64,000 nucleotides of DNA from Antitrichia curtipendula (Eukaryota > Streptophyta > Bryopsida > Hypnales > Leucodontaceae). The position numbers and the translations under genes are program-made. The notes beneath the pieces were generated by a model that did not search any database, was not told where the DNA came from, and saw nothing but the letters and a program-made list of their open reading frames with translations. Below, in pieces: positions 10,414 through 22,500 of this stretch (within the stretch, counting starts at the first letter, position 1; the number at the start of each line of letters is the position of its first letter). The DNA lies in contig OX579639.1 of the NCBI GenBank assembly GCA_951230915.1, positions 21,080,001-21,144,000 on the forward strand. Direction: 5' to 3'.

Positions 10414-11577
10414 CACTACAAGAGAAAGGGGTGTTTTAACCCCTAAAGGTTAGAGACCATGTTTTCACCAAAACCACTTTAAAATTGTCATTTCTAATAC
10501 ATGTACCAAATTTTTGAAAAAAAATATTTTTGGAAAAATGTAATCGTAGGATCTTGTAGTACACTAGTTTGAGAAGTTTAGGAGAATATTTCAGAAATTT
10601 CCACCGTGTGGATTGCAAGATAATAGCGTTTGAATTGACAAAAATCCTTTTTTTGTCCCTATGAAAATCTGGGCAGCTGCACTTCACAAGGTCACATTTG
10701 TATGAAAAAATGTCCAAAATGGTGGTGCTTCTTTGGATTCATTCTTCAAAGCAAGTTGGCTACATGCTTGAAAAATTTCAGATCATTTGGAATTGTAAAG
10801 CATATAAAAAAAAAATAGTAAGTAGAAAGAGGTAGAGAATGTTCAAAACACAAAATTGCTAAGAATTGAAATAAGGAACTGAAAAATGCCAATCCCAACG
10901 GTTCTAATGTTGTAATAAACAATCTACACCCAATGTTTTTATTTTTTTTTCAAAAATATTGAAAATTGAGTGAAATGAAGGACTTCAAAGTTTATCTCAA
11001 AGTAGAGATTCCATACCTACCCTCAAACTAAAACTCCTCATAACTTTCATTTCATTAATCCAAATGGAATGATAATTCAAAGCTTCCCACGTATATATAA
11101 ATCTAAAGAACCAATTTCAATTTTTTATTTTAAAAGAAAATGATTTTTAAAGAAGTTTTTTTAGCTGCCCGGACTGCCTGTCGAATAATAAAAATGACAT
11201 ATCATGCAATAACATTTTAACCACGTGGTCAAAAGTTATGAAAATTGTTGGGCCTTAAAGCTACTCCTTGGACACATCTTGTGTGAAAATATCAAAGAAA
11301 AAACAGAAAAATTCTAGCTGTAGTGAGCTGCCCAGAATCGCTATGTTGTCAAAAAACGGTGTTTGGTCCTTTAGAGGTTAAGTGTGTTTTTAAGTATAGT
11401 CCTAGAGATAAGATATTAAGTAATGACCTTTATGGAGATTTTAAGTAAAAATTTACTAGAAAAATATGTCTTTCTAGTAAATTTTTACTTAAAATCTTCA
11501 TAAAGGTCATTACTTAATATCTTATCTCTAGGACTATAATTAAAAACACACTTAAAACACCCCTTTCTCTTGTAGTG
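10414..11577. mobile_element. CACTA-ended foldback element, copy 3, split by a TTAA element
   Basis: The left arm (10414-10439) and the right part (11378-11577) together form a CACTACAAG...CTTGTAGTG palindrome like copy 2. The left arm stops at GGTGTTTTAA, and the rest resumes at TTAAGTGTGTTTTTAAG after the element at 10440-11377. The flanking triplets are gtc and gtt. Confidence 0.82.
10440..11377 (-). mobile_element. TTAA element, family A, copy 2 (938 bp, nested)
   Basis: It is flanked by TTAA at 10436-10439 and 11378-11381, with ends CCCCTAAAGG and, reversed, CCTCTAAAGGACCAAAC. It is inverted relative to the copy at 2084-3014. Removing the element and one TTAA restores GGTGTTTTAAGTGTG, exactly what the uninterrupted foldback copy has near 9911. 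No conserved frame. Confidence 0.92.
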
Positions 11578-12293
11578 GTTGTACATCCATTCAATTATTT
11601 TATTGTTTAAGATTTTTAGGCCTATTTTTCACAAGGACTTTATTTCACTTTCCTCACACATTAGACTTAGCACTTCTTCATTAACCTCCCATTAAATTTA
11701 CAACATTGAAACATGTTTATTAGTTCAATTATCTAAATTGATTACATAGTGAAGGTTTATGAGTCCCAATTACAACAATTCCCTAATTCTAAAGAGTAGT
11801 GCATTCTTGTGACTGGCTGTCTGGCTGGTACAGCCACTTTTGAGTGCATTGTGTGCCTAGCACGGTGTCTAGCTTGAAGAACATGATGTATATCTAAATC
11901 CAATTTATATTGAGTACAAAAATATGAGTTCTATTTACCTTCATTTTCAACATTTGGACCACCAATACGTTTCTTTACATGTGTGGCTAGGCCAATAATT
12001 CACATATTTTGAATATAAATTTGTAATGTTTAATGGCTACAGGGTGTTGTTTTTTTGGCAATATTTTGCCATAATCTTATTTAATTTATATTAGGAAATT
12101 AAGAAAATTAAGATGAAATCATCCAAAACATCTTTAATAAATGTATTATTTGTCAATTTTTGGTTGAGGTATACTAATGTTGTATAAAATTGTGGATGAA
12201 AGTACATAGGTGATGGATGTCCAAAAATGTCTCATTTTTCAAACTCAAGTGCATTTTTTGTTGCATATTGTTCTACTTTCAATAAAACAAAAT
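11578..12293. other. AT-rich intergenic DNA, nothing recognised
   Basis: No gene, RNA or clear repeat boundary noted. Confidence 0.5.
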
Positions 12294-12297
12294 TTAA

Positions 12298-12650
12298 CCC
12301 CTAAAAGATTGCAAACTACGTTTTTTGGCAACATAGAAATTTGGGGCAGATATGTGTGACTAGAAATTTCCATATTTTTGGCCCAAATTTTAATAGAAGG
12401 TTTGGACAAGAAATATCTTTCATGTGCACTAAATTTCAGGACATTTGAAAGTATGAGTCAAACGTTATGGCCTAATATAAAGGTTTGTTTCTCAACTCGG
12501 GCAGTCTGGGTAGATCTTAAAAAATCACTTTTTCCAAAAATAAAAATTTGAATTTGGTTTTGTAGATTTAAAAATATGTAGAAAACTTTGAATCGTTCCA
12601 TTTTGATCATTGAGTCAAAAGTTATGTAGGTGGATTTCAAAAAATAATCC
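12298..12650 (+). mobile_element. Truncated TTAA element related to family A
   Basis: After TTAA (12294-12297) comes CCCCTAAAAG, then the family A left-end blocks ACGTTTTTTGGCAACATAG and TTGGGGCAG, a GGGCAGTCTGGG remnant and TTTGAATCGTTCCATTTTGAT. Homology fades by about 12650 and no right end follows, so this is a left-end fragment. Confidence 0.7.
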
Positions 12651-13385
12651 TTTCAAATTTAGCATTCATCCATCATTTATTTCCATTCATCCATAATATC
12701 ATCTATAATTAGTACATTTTGGACACAAATTTGGAATTTATTACAACTTTGCAAGTGTGTTTAGTGATATCATCTAAAAGAGAAAAAACTTTAGAGAAAA
12801 AAAATCTTTTAAAAGCAACATATTAAAAATCTAAAGAAATATTTGGTGCTATATATTATTTTGCAATGGATGAAATTGCTAAATTCCAATAAATGCTTAG
12901 AAGGAATCCCCTTTTATGGATGAATGTACACATTTTTGGATGAACAAATAAAGTTCATCCATATTTTGCATATACCATCTAGGTGCATGAATGTAAATAG
13001 CTTCATCATTGTCTCTAATAAAGATTGATTTCTACATTTGAGCAAAACAAATATAATTATGTGTATTTATAATATCAGTCTTTAAAAATGAGAAATTTAC
13101 ATTTGAATCAAAAAATGACACTCAAATCTAGGTATCAATTACCAAAAATGTACATAATTAGAAAATGAAAGTCCCGATGAGAACCAAATGCTAAATTTTG
13201 ATACACCTAAAGACAATATTTTAAAATTTTAGGACTTGTTTGTATAGTGTCCAAATAATGCATGCTGAAGTGTATTGGAATCCTCTTTCACTTGCTAATA
13301 AGATTTAGTCTAAATAATTTTGTATTTTATAATAATAAATATGATCAATTGGTTGCTTTTAGAAATGTTTATAGATGCTCTTATG
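12651..13385. other. AT-rich DNA with a diverged dispersed repeat
   Basis: Positions about 13200-13385 resemble the segment at 3360-3640 (shared TCCAAATA, CCTCTTTCACTTGC and TTATAATAATAA blocks). No gene seen. Confidence 0.4.
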
Positions 13386-13389
13386 TTAA

Positions 13390-14096
13390 CCTTTAAGCAC
13401 TCAAACATCCATATTCTCAATAATGAACAAAGTCTTTAGAACAAAATTTTGTCCAAGTGATTTCTTTGTTATAAGATTAATACCTTAATCTTGAAGAGAC
13501 GACCTTCCTTTATGACCAATTTGATAAAATTCAACTAAATGATATATCCATCTAATAGATTAAATGCTAACTCTTTCATAATGTTTCTTAGATATTCATC
13601 CACACAATTTTCCATTCATTGTTTTTTGCTAAACCCTAATGATATTGTAAGCTAACACATGCAATCACTACAAGGGATAGGGGTATTTTAAGTATGTTTT
13701 TAAGTATAGTCCTAGAGATAAGATATTAAGTAATGACCTTTATAGAGATTTTCAGTAAAAATTTACTAGAATTATTTTAGTACATGTATTTCTATTATTT
13801 TATTTTATTTAAGTACATGTATTTCTAGTAAATTTTTACTGAAAATCTCTATAAAGGTCATTACTTAATCTCTTATCTCTAGAACTATACTTAAAAACAC
13901 ACTTAAAACACCCCTTTCTCTTGTAGTGAATGGAAGAAATAACCAATTGTCATTTTAAACTTTGCTTTTTGCAATCTTTTAAAACCAAAAATATAATTTC
14001 TAAAGGAATTTTGAAACCGTTTATAATCATATACTAACACAAAGATAAAGCACAAATGGTCAAAAATTCATTAAAAATATTGAAGTGTCAAAAGGG
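13390..14096. mobile_element. Probable TTAA element, family D, copy 1
   Basis: TTAA lies at 13386-13389 and 14097-14100. The ends CCTTTAAGCACTCAAAC and, reversed, CCCTTTTGACACTTCAA are imperfect inverted repeats. The interior shares TCTTGAAGAGACGACCTTCCTTTA-type blocks with 14887-15109. A CACTA foldback element is inserted at 13666-13928. Ends are weaker than in families A and C, so the call is tentative. Confidence 0.5.
13666..13928. mobile_element. CACTA-ended foldback element, copy 4
   Basis: It starts CACTACAAGGGATAGGGG and ends CCCCTTTCTCTTGTAGTG; the long arms carry the shared AAGTATAGTCCTAGAG and AAGTAATGACCTTTAT blocks. The flanking triplets aat/aat are a perfect 3-bp duplication. 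At 263 bp it is the longest simple copy because of extra AT-rich DNA in the loop. Confidence 0.82.
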
Positions 14097-14100
14097 TTAA

Positions 14101-14882
14101 TATCCTCCATCACTCAACTATTCACTAAGTGCACTTCATCCAATTTATATTTATCGAGGAAGCTTTAAGATAAATCATACAATATATCAATGGAATGGAA
14201 AAATAATGTTTTATATGAATCAACAATATCCATATGTTGGAGGATTTTCAATTATCTATTATATTAAACGCAAACTACATCATGTTTTCATCTACACAAT
14301 TTTTCATCCATTTATTTTTATCAAAACCTAACAAACAACCATGCAAGTTCACATGGATCCCCCATAACATTGTTAACCACTTTAAACCATTTTTCCTTGG
14401 AGATTGGGATAATCCCTCCCAATGTCTATGGGAGCAAATTTAGTTTGATATGCAAAGAGTCATTGGTTGGTGGAAGAGAGATATGAATTACACCAAGGCA
14501 AAGATTGGAAAGAGTTAGTGGATAGCGAAATTGCAAGACTAGGGGCTCCAACCCACTTTTGAGGGGAGCAAAAGAGACCCCTCAAGTATTGGTTAACAAT
14601 GTTATGCTCTACGTTGATGAAACCTTTTGAAGTGGTACCCCCAAACCCACCACTTTTTGCGATTGTGCCTATTTAATACTATTAGATTGGCCAAATTTTC
14701 AGATTTTATTGTTGGTGAATGAAAGGAGGTTCCCAAATGCACCAAAGAACGCAACGTTTGGATACTATATGCAAAAATTATGAAGGGTCAACATTTTTTG
14801 GTAGAGGTTCTAAAATCATTTCTTCCACATAGGTACATATTGATTTTGTAGATGTACCCAAAGTGATGATGGATGTTCTAGT
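14101..14882. repeat. AT-rich DNA with dispersed repeat fragments
   Basis: Around 14640-14870 is an inverted, diverged copy of the segment at 3360-3640. Around 14150-14340 resembles the interior of the family D element before its foldback insertion. A 69-codon frame at 14234 lies within this repeat and is not supported as a gene. Confidence 0.4.
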
Positions 14883-14886
14883 TTAA

Positions 14887-15109
14887 CCCTTAATTTGGTC
14901 GACCTGTACTTTTTGAACAATGAATAGAAGGCTTGCAAACAATGTTTCATCCAATTAACTTCTCATTCATCGAATGTAATATTTGAACCTTGAAAAGACA
15001 ACCTTCTTTAATGCCCAATTTCATGAAATTGTGGTAAATGATATTTCTATACAAAGATACAAGCAAAAATGTTCCAAAATTTGAAAAAAAGGATTGAGGC
15101 GTTAAGGGG
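14887..15109. mobile_element. Probable short TTAA element, family D, copy 2
   Basis: TTAA lies at 14883-14886 and 15110-15113. It starts CCCTTAATTTGG, and the right end reversed is CCCCTTAACGCC. The interior AACCTTGAAAAGACAACCTTC block matches the family D copy at 13390-14096. At 223 bp it is internally deleted relative to that copy. Confidence 0.5.
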
Positions 15110-15113
15110 TTAA

Positions 15114-16280
15114 TGTTTGGGGTTAATGACGCATTTGGGCGGGGGGGGGGGGCACCTTGAGGGCGGTTCATTTGCCTGCAATGATGTGATCTGTTTTAGT
15201 TTATTACGGAGTGCAAATTTTCGACTAGTATTTCTAATTTTAGTTCGGCGTTTCGAAACCGGGCGCTGCGGGCGCTGGCGATGGCGGAGGAGTCCGCGTG
15301 ACAGCCGAAAGCCGCGAGCCCCGCCCCCTGACGCCACGCACTGGACGTCTGAGCTCCGTCGCAGGCGGGCTGCACCAAGCGCATTGCGCAGGTGAGAAAA
15401 GAATGGTGCGAATCAGCTGTTTTACTATTCTTCCTGCAATTAATAGCTCTCGCAGTCATAAGAACAGTGCATCCCAAATTCAACGCTCGAAACTCGAAAG
15501 TCGGAAGACAGAAAGAGCTATGGCGCCCGCCCTCGGTGGACTCTCGTGGCAGCCTCTGCTGCAAGTCCGCCTGGGAACGGGCAACGCCAGTTGCAGGCGC
15601 AGGCGCCACATTGATTCCGCTAGATGCTCGCCCGAGGCTGCTGCCGCAGTATAACCTCCACAATTCCTCCCCCAACCAAACACGAGTTCACATTGTTCTC
15701 ACGCACTTCACAACCCACATAGCAGCTTGTATTCATTCGGAGCTTTGCCTTGCCTTGCCTTGCATTGCGCTTTTTAAGTCAAGGTGATCGATCGATTCTC
15801 TTTGGAAGAGTTTGTGTAGATTGTAGTTTTGAATTGGGTAACAGATGTTCGAGTGGAGGTGTGGGGGGATTGTAGTGGTGGGTTTAGTGAGGAAGTGGAT
15901 GAGAGTGGAATTACAGGATATAATGGAGCTGGTTAAGATTTTGTGGCACGAATTTTCTGCAATGAATTAGCGGGATGTGTTTTTGGCCGCAAGTTATGGA
16001 AGCTGCCGAGCTTGCGGTTTTGGTTGTCATTAGAGGAAATAGACGTCGGGAGTTTGCGGTAATGCTATGGGGTATTCGTACAGAGAGCAACTTCGAATTG
16101 TACTGGGGTGTTGTAAGAATCGATTGGCTATAATACTCTGCATTAGTGTAGTGTAGTATCGACCCGTACTGAGACGAACTTGTTTTTTGTGCTATTGCAG
16201 ATTTTTTTGACGTGGGCAACTAGAAGCACGCTTCCTTCTACTAGAGATTTTGTGGATTCCGCACACAATTTGTACAGAAA
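15114..16280 (+). promoter_or_regulatory. GC-rich upstream region of the DUF3455-type gene
   Basis: A GC-rich, CpG-rich block at about 15240-15660 with a G tract near 15141 precedes the gene at 16281. Frames of 92-159 codons occur on both strands there, as expected from high GC, with no recognisable domain. A TATAATA at 16129-16135 beside ATTGG lies about 150 bp before the start codon, and TGCTATTGCAG near 16200 could be a 5'UTR splice acceptor. Promoter position is inferred from composition. Confidence 0.4.
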
Positions 16281-18393
16281 ATGTCGAGACAGAACGTCAT
16301 ATTGTGCATCTTCTTAGTGCTGATTCAATGGCAGCCATGGAGCATAGCCGCCGCGGGCCTTGTTCCTCCTACGGGATACAGGTATTGAACCTTCCACATG
16401 CCCATGCTAATCCACGTGTATTTGAACAAGTACACAAGATTGTAAATGGTGTTTGAAATTTACAAAGGACGGTTGTGAGTGACCTGCGTTCCACGCTGAC
16501 TTCGATTGTTGTCAATGTTGCCCCAGCTTGTCGTTCACAGGGAAAGTAGTGAAGGGAATACAGAAATACGTATGCACTGGCGGCACCTGGACTGAAACCG
16601 GCTCCTCTGCGGGCATGGTAGCTCTCAACGATGCAGAGCTTGGCACCTACTGGTCTACCAACAACAAAGGAAGTCTCACTTATTTCTGGAGCATCATCAA
16701 CTCTGCTGGCGCCTCTGGTGAATCTGGTCAAGCTTCTAGCGGTCTTCAAGGTAATGAAATCTCCCGATACCTCAATGCAGCCTGTTTCTATAGAGGTCGT
16801 AACCAAGCACCGGATATGGAGAGCATGGCCATTTCTCGTATTCGTCTCCTTTAGCTTGATTGAACAAATTCCAACCATTAGGGTCATGTCTGTGAATATG
16901 AAAGCAGAGCTTGATGGTGTATTAGGTAATGCCTTAGGGTCGGGAGGATTGCGATCAATGCCGAACATAATGGCTAAGTCGTAATACCTGTACTTCTTGG
17001 TTGGTTTGAGGGAGTCATGACGAGGAAAACGATTATGTGTTATAATGCACTTCTTGGTCGATCTAAGGGTATTATAATGAGAAGGATTATGGGTCATTAT
17101 GTACGTCGTAGTCGATTTGAGGGTGTTGGAATGAGGGAAGGATTTCAGCTTATAATGTACTATTGGTTGATCGAAGGTTGTTAGAATGAGGAGCAGTATT
17201 ATGAGTTACAACATACTTCTTGGTCGATCCTAGGGTGTTAGAATGTGGAGAAGTGTCATGGGTTATGTCCCTCTTAGGCTCTTGCATGTTTCTGCTTCTC
17301 ACATGCCTTCAAACTTTGTTGTACAGCCACGGCAGTAGAAACCTCCCAGGTTTCATCCACAAGCATCACCCAGTACTTATCCATTGTGACCGTCCACCGC
17401 GGCTCGGGCGATGGCGACCGCGTGGCCTTCATCTCCCTCACGTCCACCTCCGGCGGCTTACCTCCCTCTAAAGCCCTTTGCTCTTCCAACGGTGCTTCCT
17501 CCGGCGTCCCCTTCACCGGCGTCTTCCAATTCTACACCCAAGACCAAGAGCCTCCCCCAGTGCCGGCCACCCTTTCAGTCAAGGACGGGATGTTCGTGCA
17601 AAGCGTCTTCGTGCAGGGGAAGATGCATTACACGTTCAGTAAGGGCAAGTGGTCGTACCAGGGGGTTCTTGCGACTATTAAGGATGTGGCTGGGGGGACT
17701 GTGCTGGGGCAGTTTGGTACTGTCAATCAGGATAAGTATGGGAACAAGATTGAGAGTAAGACTGTGTTCAAGTTCAAGAATCCAAATGGGTTTTGGCTGG
17801 AAGCGCTGCTCTATGCTAAGCCTGTGCAAGTGACGAAGACCAGTTGCCCGTGGCAGTTGTTCCGCATCACCAACTCTGGAGGCTACGTGTAAGTAATATT
17901 GGCTCTTTTTACTTCTTGTTTTGTGAGGTTACTGACAGTTTAAGCATTGCAACCAACGTGTATGGTCATTTCTCAATGCAAGTGGGATTTTGTAGACCAC
18001 CGTTGAAAGGGTAGTAAACAACTTTACTTAATATTCAGAGATCAGTGGCCTCGCACATGTAGCAAAGTCCAGGTCGCACACAAGTTGCAAGTGAAGCCCA
18101 ACCAGGTGTATTGAGAGAGATGAGTTGATGTTGGTAACAAAGGTCTGATGTGCCATATGTCCGAATAATGTGTTGTGTAGTCTACTGTTCTTTGTTTTAG
18201 GGCTTTTAAGGGTTTCGTATTTCCTTTCATTGATGGAGAATATGTGAATTGTGCTGGCAGGACTCCGCTCGGAAAGTTTAGGTACTTGCGGCTCGCGTCT
18301 ACCATTGGAGGTCAACCCCCTAAAATTGCTGCGAGAACGGATGGAATTACTTATGGATCCACATTTACAGGGCAATGTAACATGTATACATAA
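16281..18393 (+). CDS. Secreted protein with two DUF3455-like repeats, 339 aa, 4 exons
   Basis: The exons 16281-16381, 16527-16750, 17327-17888 and 18261-18393 join in one frame through GT-AG introns and end in TAA. The first ~25 residues (hydrophobic ILCIFLVLIQW, then SIAAA before GLVPPTGY) look like a signal peptide, so the product is probably secreted or vacuolar. The mature part resembles DUF3455, a family of unknown function. Evidence is the YSLSFTGKVVKGIQKYVC-type opening and the GGLPP...PFTG...FQFY closing motif (about residues 151-178). A second half repeats the plan and ends GGQPP...TFTGQCNMYT (312-339), about 160 residues later, so the protein looks like a tandem duplication. No catalytic residues can be assigned. 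Intron 2 contains a minisatellite. The family call rests on remembered motif patterns. Confidence 0.8.
16985..17270. repeat. Minisatellite in intron 2 of the DUF3455-type gene
   Basis: About five diverged units of 54-57 bp start near 16992, 17049, 17103, 17159 and 17215, each with an ACTTCTTGGTCGAT-like head followed by a GGGTGTTAGAATGAGGAG-like block. The array accounts for roughly half of this 576-bp intron. Confidence 0.75.
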
Positions 18394-19305
18394 TTTTGTC
18401 GAGGAGTTTTGAAGGCGACGTAGTGCTTAATGGCCTCTTGCTCAATGATCTTTGAAGTCTTGCAAATGCAGTGTGAGACTCGAGTCATTGCTGTCGTCCC
18501 TTCGAATAGCTCTGTTCTAGGAAAACTTGTTCATGTGACGCATGTAACATGCGTGCCCGGAGAGTCGAAAGGTTGCCTTAACTTTTATCAAGGCTTGCCT
18601 GGTTGACACCTCCAGAGGTATTGGTCATGTACATTAGCTGCTCATCAAAGAGAATAAATCGGATTGCTCACCGCAATGCACTTCTTATTGTAATTTTGAG
18701 TTTCCATTTCTGTGACTTTGGGCATTTGCTGTATGCTTTCATTGGGACAATGTCGCTTTTGTTTTGGAAGAAATGACTGATATTTGCAGATCAGTTAATG
18801 TTTACAGTTTCTGAATTTTTTTCTATCACGGTATAAGCCAGGGATGCAGACTGTTCAGGTCAGATTAGATGTTGAATCATTTCATACCAGTGCAATTTTC
18901 ATAATTTCAGTTGCCTGGTGCGTGACACCTTGTATTGGTACAATGTTGTAATCCCAGTGTAAATAAAAACTTTTGTTCACAAGCTTAACATTGAACACTT
19001 CAATAAAAACTATCATTGTGAACAAAAGCTTTTCTTTACAGACTGTTCTGTAAGCCATTCAAGACCAGTAGCTTTCAAAGCAGTCACGTCCATTATTAAA
19101 ACCTAACTTGTCAAGTGCTGCACATGTATTCTTCAATGACGTCCAGCGTTAGATGTTCTCACCCACCGAAAGAAGTAGCTTTCAACGATGAAAACTCATC
19201 TTTGTACTTCCCGATCTGAGACACATGTTAATGCCTTCAATGATATAGACTGATGTTTGTATATCCTAAATTGAGAGTAGAAGAGGGTTCGATGTACATT
19301 CCAGC
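18394..19305 (+). other. Probable 3'UTR and downstream region of the DUF3455-type gene
   Basis: Composition stays genic after the stop codon. A candidate polyadenylation signal AATAAA lies at 18653-18658, with another AATAAA near 18962. No further coding exon is evident. Confidence 0.4.
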
Positions 19306-22300
19306 TTTGCACCACTTGTAGCTTAGGATGTAATTCAGATCTCCATGTCAATATGTTCCTTCAATTTGCAATTGAAGGATAGGCTGAGTAGGGCTTTAGT
19401 TCGTCCCAATGAATCCTTTCCGCAAAAGAGGGCCACTTGCAGCACAAATTGCTACAAAGAAAAATGGCAAAAAAATTAGACAGCAGGCTGTTTTCCACTG
19501 ACTCGCAAACATCTCTTTGTTGGCACTCAACACACACAAACCTATTTGGCATCAAAGTGCTCTACCGCCTCCTACTGTATGTGCTACGATCCCTGGAAAA
19601 TAAATTGTGCAACAATGATGTTGGTTCCAGTTTCCATCTCCACGATATCCCAAAGGAATGCAAAACAATCCCAATGGAACGCAAAATTCAAAAATTGTCG
19701 ATTGATAGATTGACAAGGTGTTTGATAGAGAAACATCCAAAGAAGCATCACGTGAGGAAAGCAGTGCACAACAGTAAAATGGAGCGCGTTTCTGTGGAAG
19801 CAGTCAAGCATTATGTATGGAGAGTGTGGTTGTAGATATATCGTAAACTTGTTCCGTTTTGTGCTGTGGTGCTTCGTATTCGAACACATTAAACAGAAGT
19901 TTGTTTGATATCTGTCGATTGTGTCCAAATCAGGTGACCTGAAACCCACACAAATCTGTTGTTTCCGGATGCGTTTTCGTGTAGCTCAGATTTATACTAT
20001 TTCCATGTGCAGCAAGTCTGTTCTTAGATTTATTACCAGACATAACCTCACGGGTTGAATCCTCTTCAATCGTGTTCAAGTAATTAGTGGTCTAGAATCT
20101 CCTTGCAATCTTTCAATTGCCAACACAATCCAACTAAAATTTATTAGAAACCATGCTTGGACGCTTAGAACAATAACAAGTGTATTTATCTTACACGTGA
20201 ACTACAAGCTAGCAACCATGGAAAACAATGGCAAATGGCATTAACAGCAAAATGTTTGTATCCGTTCAGAAATCAGTCGTCTTTCCAAGTTACGTGAGAG
20301 AGAGTTTCATGCAAAGCCTGCATACAAAATTGGGTGCCAGCGATACGAGTCCCGGCAACAACTTGAAAGCAACATAGCTGGTCAAACTCCGCCTAAAGGA
20401 AGCATCAACCAAAAAATGGTCCAGGCAAGAATTTTAAGTGTCAAAATTTGAATGGGTTTTTTTAATCTCTTTCGGAAAAAAAACTAATAAACTACAAACT
20501 TAAGTTATAGGAAATTTCATCCGAAGATTGTTTTGCTAGACAAGTACAAAAATTGGGTCAACTAACCCTATTATTCTTGTGGCACTAAGCTTGAGCCCTT
20601 TTTAATTTTGCGTGCATTCAATGATGAAGAAAATGTTCTCAAAACGCAAGACTTGACACTTTGTTGCATTTTTGCAACCAAAAGTGAACCCATTTGAACA
20701 AATGAGCAATGGCTAGCAATTTGTCTTGAAGGATTGACTCCCAAAGTGTATATTTAGTTTTACACCCTGTTGATTTCAAATATAAAATTCATATATATAA
20801 TTTGAATATTGAAGTTTTTGTTTTATTGTGAAGATTTGGAGCTCTTTTTCCCAAGGGCGCATCATTACAAATAAATTAAGCACAAATTGTCCGTACAAAG
20901 TATTCTTTTGTGGAAATTATTTTTCAGCTTGGATTATCCAAAAAGAATTTGGTCTATTACTATATTGAAGCTAATTTATTCACATTTTGATTTGAAGTTG
21001 ACCAAAGTACCAATAAATTAAGCACAAATTGTCAATACAAAATAGTCTGTTGCAGAATTTATTTTTAACACAAATTACATAAAATATTTTATCTACCAAT
21101 ATAATCATAATAATTCATTCACATTTTCAGATTTGAAATTGAGCAAAGCACCCCATATAAAAATTAATAATTGAGAAATAGAATGATGCTATTTGAAAGT
21201 AACACTTTTGTAATTTATTTTTAATGCTTGTTGAATTTGTGCTAGTAGTATTTAAATAGGTCTTGCTATTGATTTTTAGTTTTCATTATAGACAATCTTT
21301 GGTTGCCAGTCATGCTACACAATAATCAAATGCAATATGTAGACATTGCTTTCTACCCCAAAAGAGCTTGCAAAAGAAGCACCACATCTCAAAGTTCTTA
21401 TTTTGTAGACAAGCCATTGATCTAATCAAAGGAGGAACAAGAATCTTTTTGCAACTTTGCAACCAAATAATGCAAAGAGAAGACCCTTGCTTCACATGCT
21501 TCATATTTTATTTGTCTAGAATTAGAAGGACTTCAAGGATAATGCTTGGAAAAACTCTTTCATTTTGTATTCATTTCCAAGGAAGACAAATTTCTCGAAA
21601 CAACCATAATTCTATGGTGCACTAATTGTATAATTTTGTGTAAGTAGGTGACATCCGTGACTAGGAAAACTTGATGAATTTAAATATAGTTAAGAATAAC
21701 ATACAATAGCTTTAATCCAAAAAACACACATAAAAGAGATCTTTAGCACTTTTGTTATTGGATGCTCAATTTGTTAAAGACTTTTAAATCCATTGTCTAT
21801 AAAAACTTCAATCTACAAGTTGTTCACACAAGTGCTAAAGTGCAATTATTTCTATCTATTAAATTAGTATTTGTATCACCTTTACTTTGAAGTTCATTTA
21901 GCTTAAATTCCACTCTTTCTTGTTTATTATGATACATGGTAGAACCAAGATCATGTGAAGTTGACTTGCCATGCTTTCAAATCTAAAGACTCTATCCATG
22001 AAGATGGAGGCACAAAAAACAAAGCCTTTCATCTTGTATCATGACAACCTATATACCCTTATGACTAGGAGATGATAGTTTATGCAACTCTTGTAGAAGT
22101 ACGATGATAAAGTGGGATTTTAAACAATAGTGCTTGGCAAATATAAAATTATGAAATTGGTCTCTACAGTTGTTACAATGCATAACAAATCCTATTCATG
22201 AGATTATTATACTACTAATTCAACAAACCAAGGAGTAGTTTCAAGATTTCATAAAGTAAACTTGACTCACTTATCATCAATTTTTTCATAGGCATGCTCC

Positions 22301-22500
22301 ATTGTTGCTATCAATGAGGGTATAAAAGTTCTTACACTTTGAGTTTGGTTCTATACAACCTATCATCTATCCACAATAGAAGTTATCTATCCATTACTTT
22401 TCAAATGAAGACACCTTAGCTCCAATAGGTGTTGGAGGTTGATCCTTCCAAAGCTAAAGAAGATTCTTTTTCCAACATGAAAATCGTGCCTTATAATTGA
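19306..22500 (+). repeat. Large modular dispersed repeat, copy 1 (modules P1, P2, P3)
   Basis: P1 (19306-20380) is closely similar to 32964-34075 and begins TTTGCACCACTTGTAGCT in both. P2 (20395-20760) recurs at 35240-35600 and inverted at 46090-46470. P3 (about 21215-22500) recurs at 36390-36800 and inverted at about 48900-50215. The 132-codon frame at 19437-19835 in P1 is only partly open in the other copy (79 codons at 33251-33490), sharing an IEKHPKKHHVRKAVH stretch. No known transposon domain is visible. Confidence 0.7.

Noticed and set aside
15196..15675. 159-codon minus-strand frame and overlapping plus-strand frames in the GC-rich block
   Set aside because: Several long frames overlap on both strands, as expected of GC-rich promoter DNA. 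None has a recognisable domain or splice structure.
18313..18324. CCCCCTAAAA in the DUF3455-type gene and GCCCCTAAAA in a ROP intron (about 40133) as TTAA-element ends
   Set aside because: Neither has an adjacent TTAA nor any subterminal family sequence; the first is inside a coding exon. They are chance matches.
19437..19835. 132-codon frame in module P1 as a gene
   Set aside because: It lies in a dispersed repeat, the second copy keeps only the last ~50 codons in frame, and no known domain is visible.
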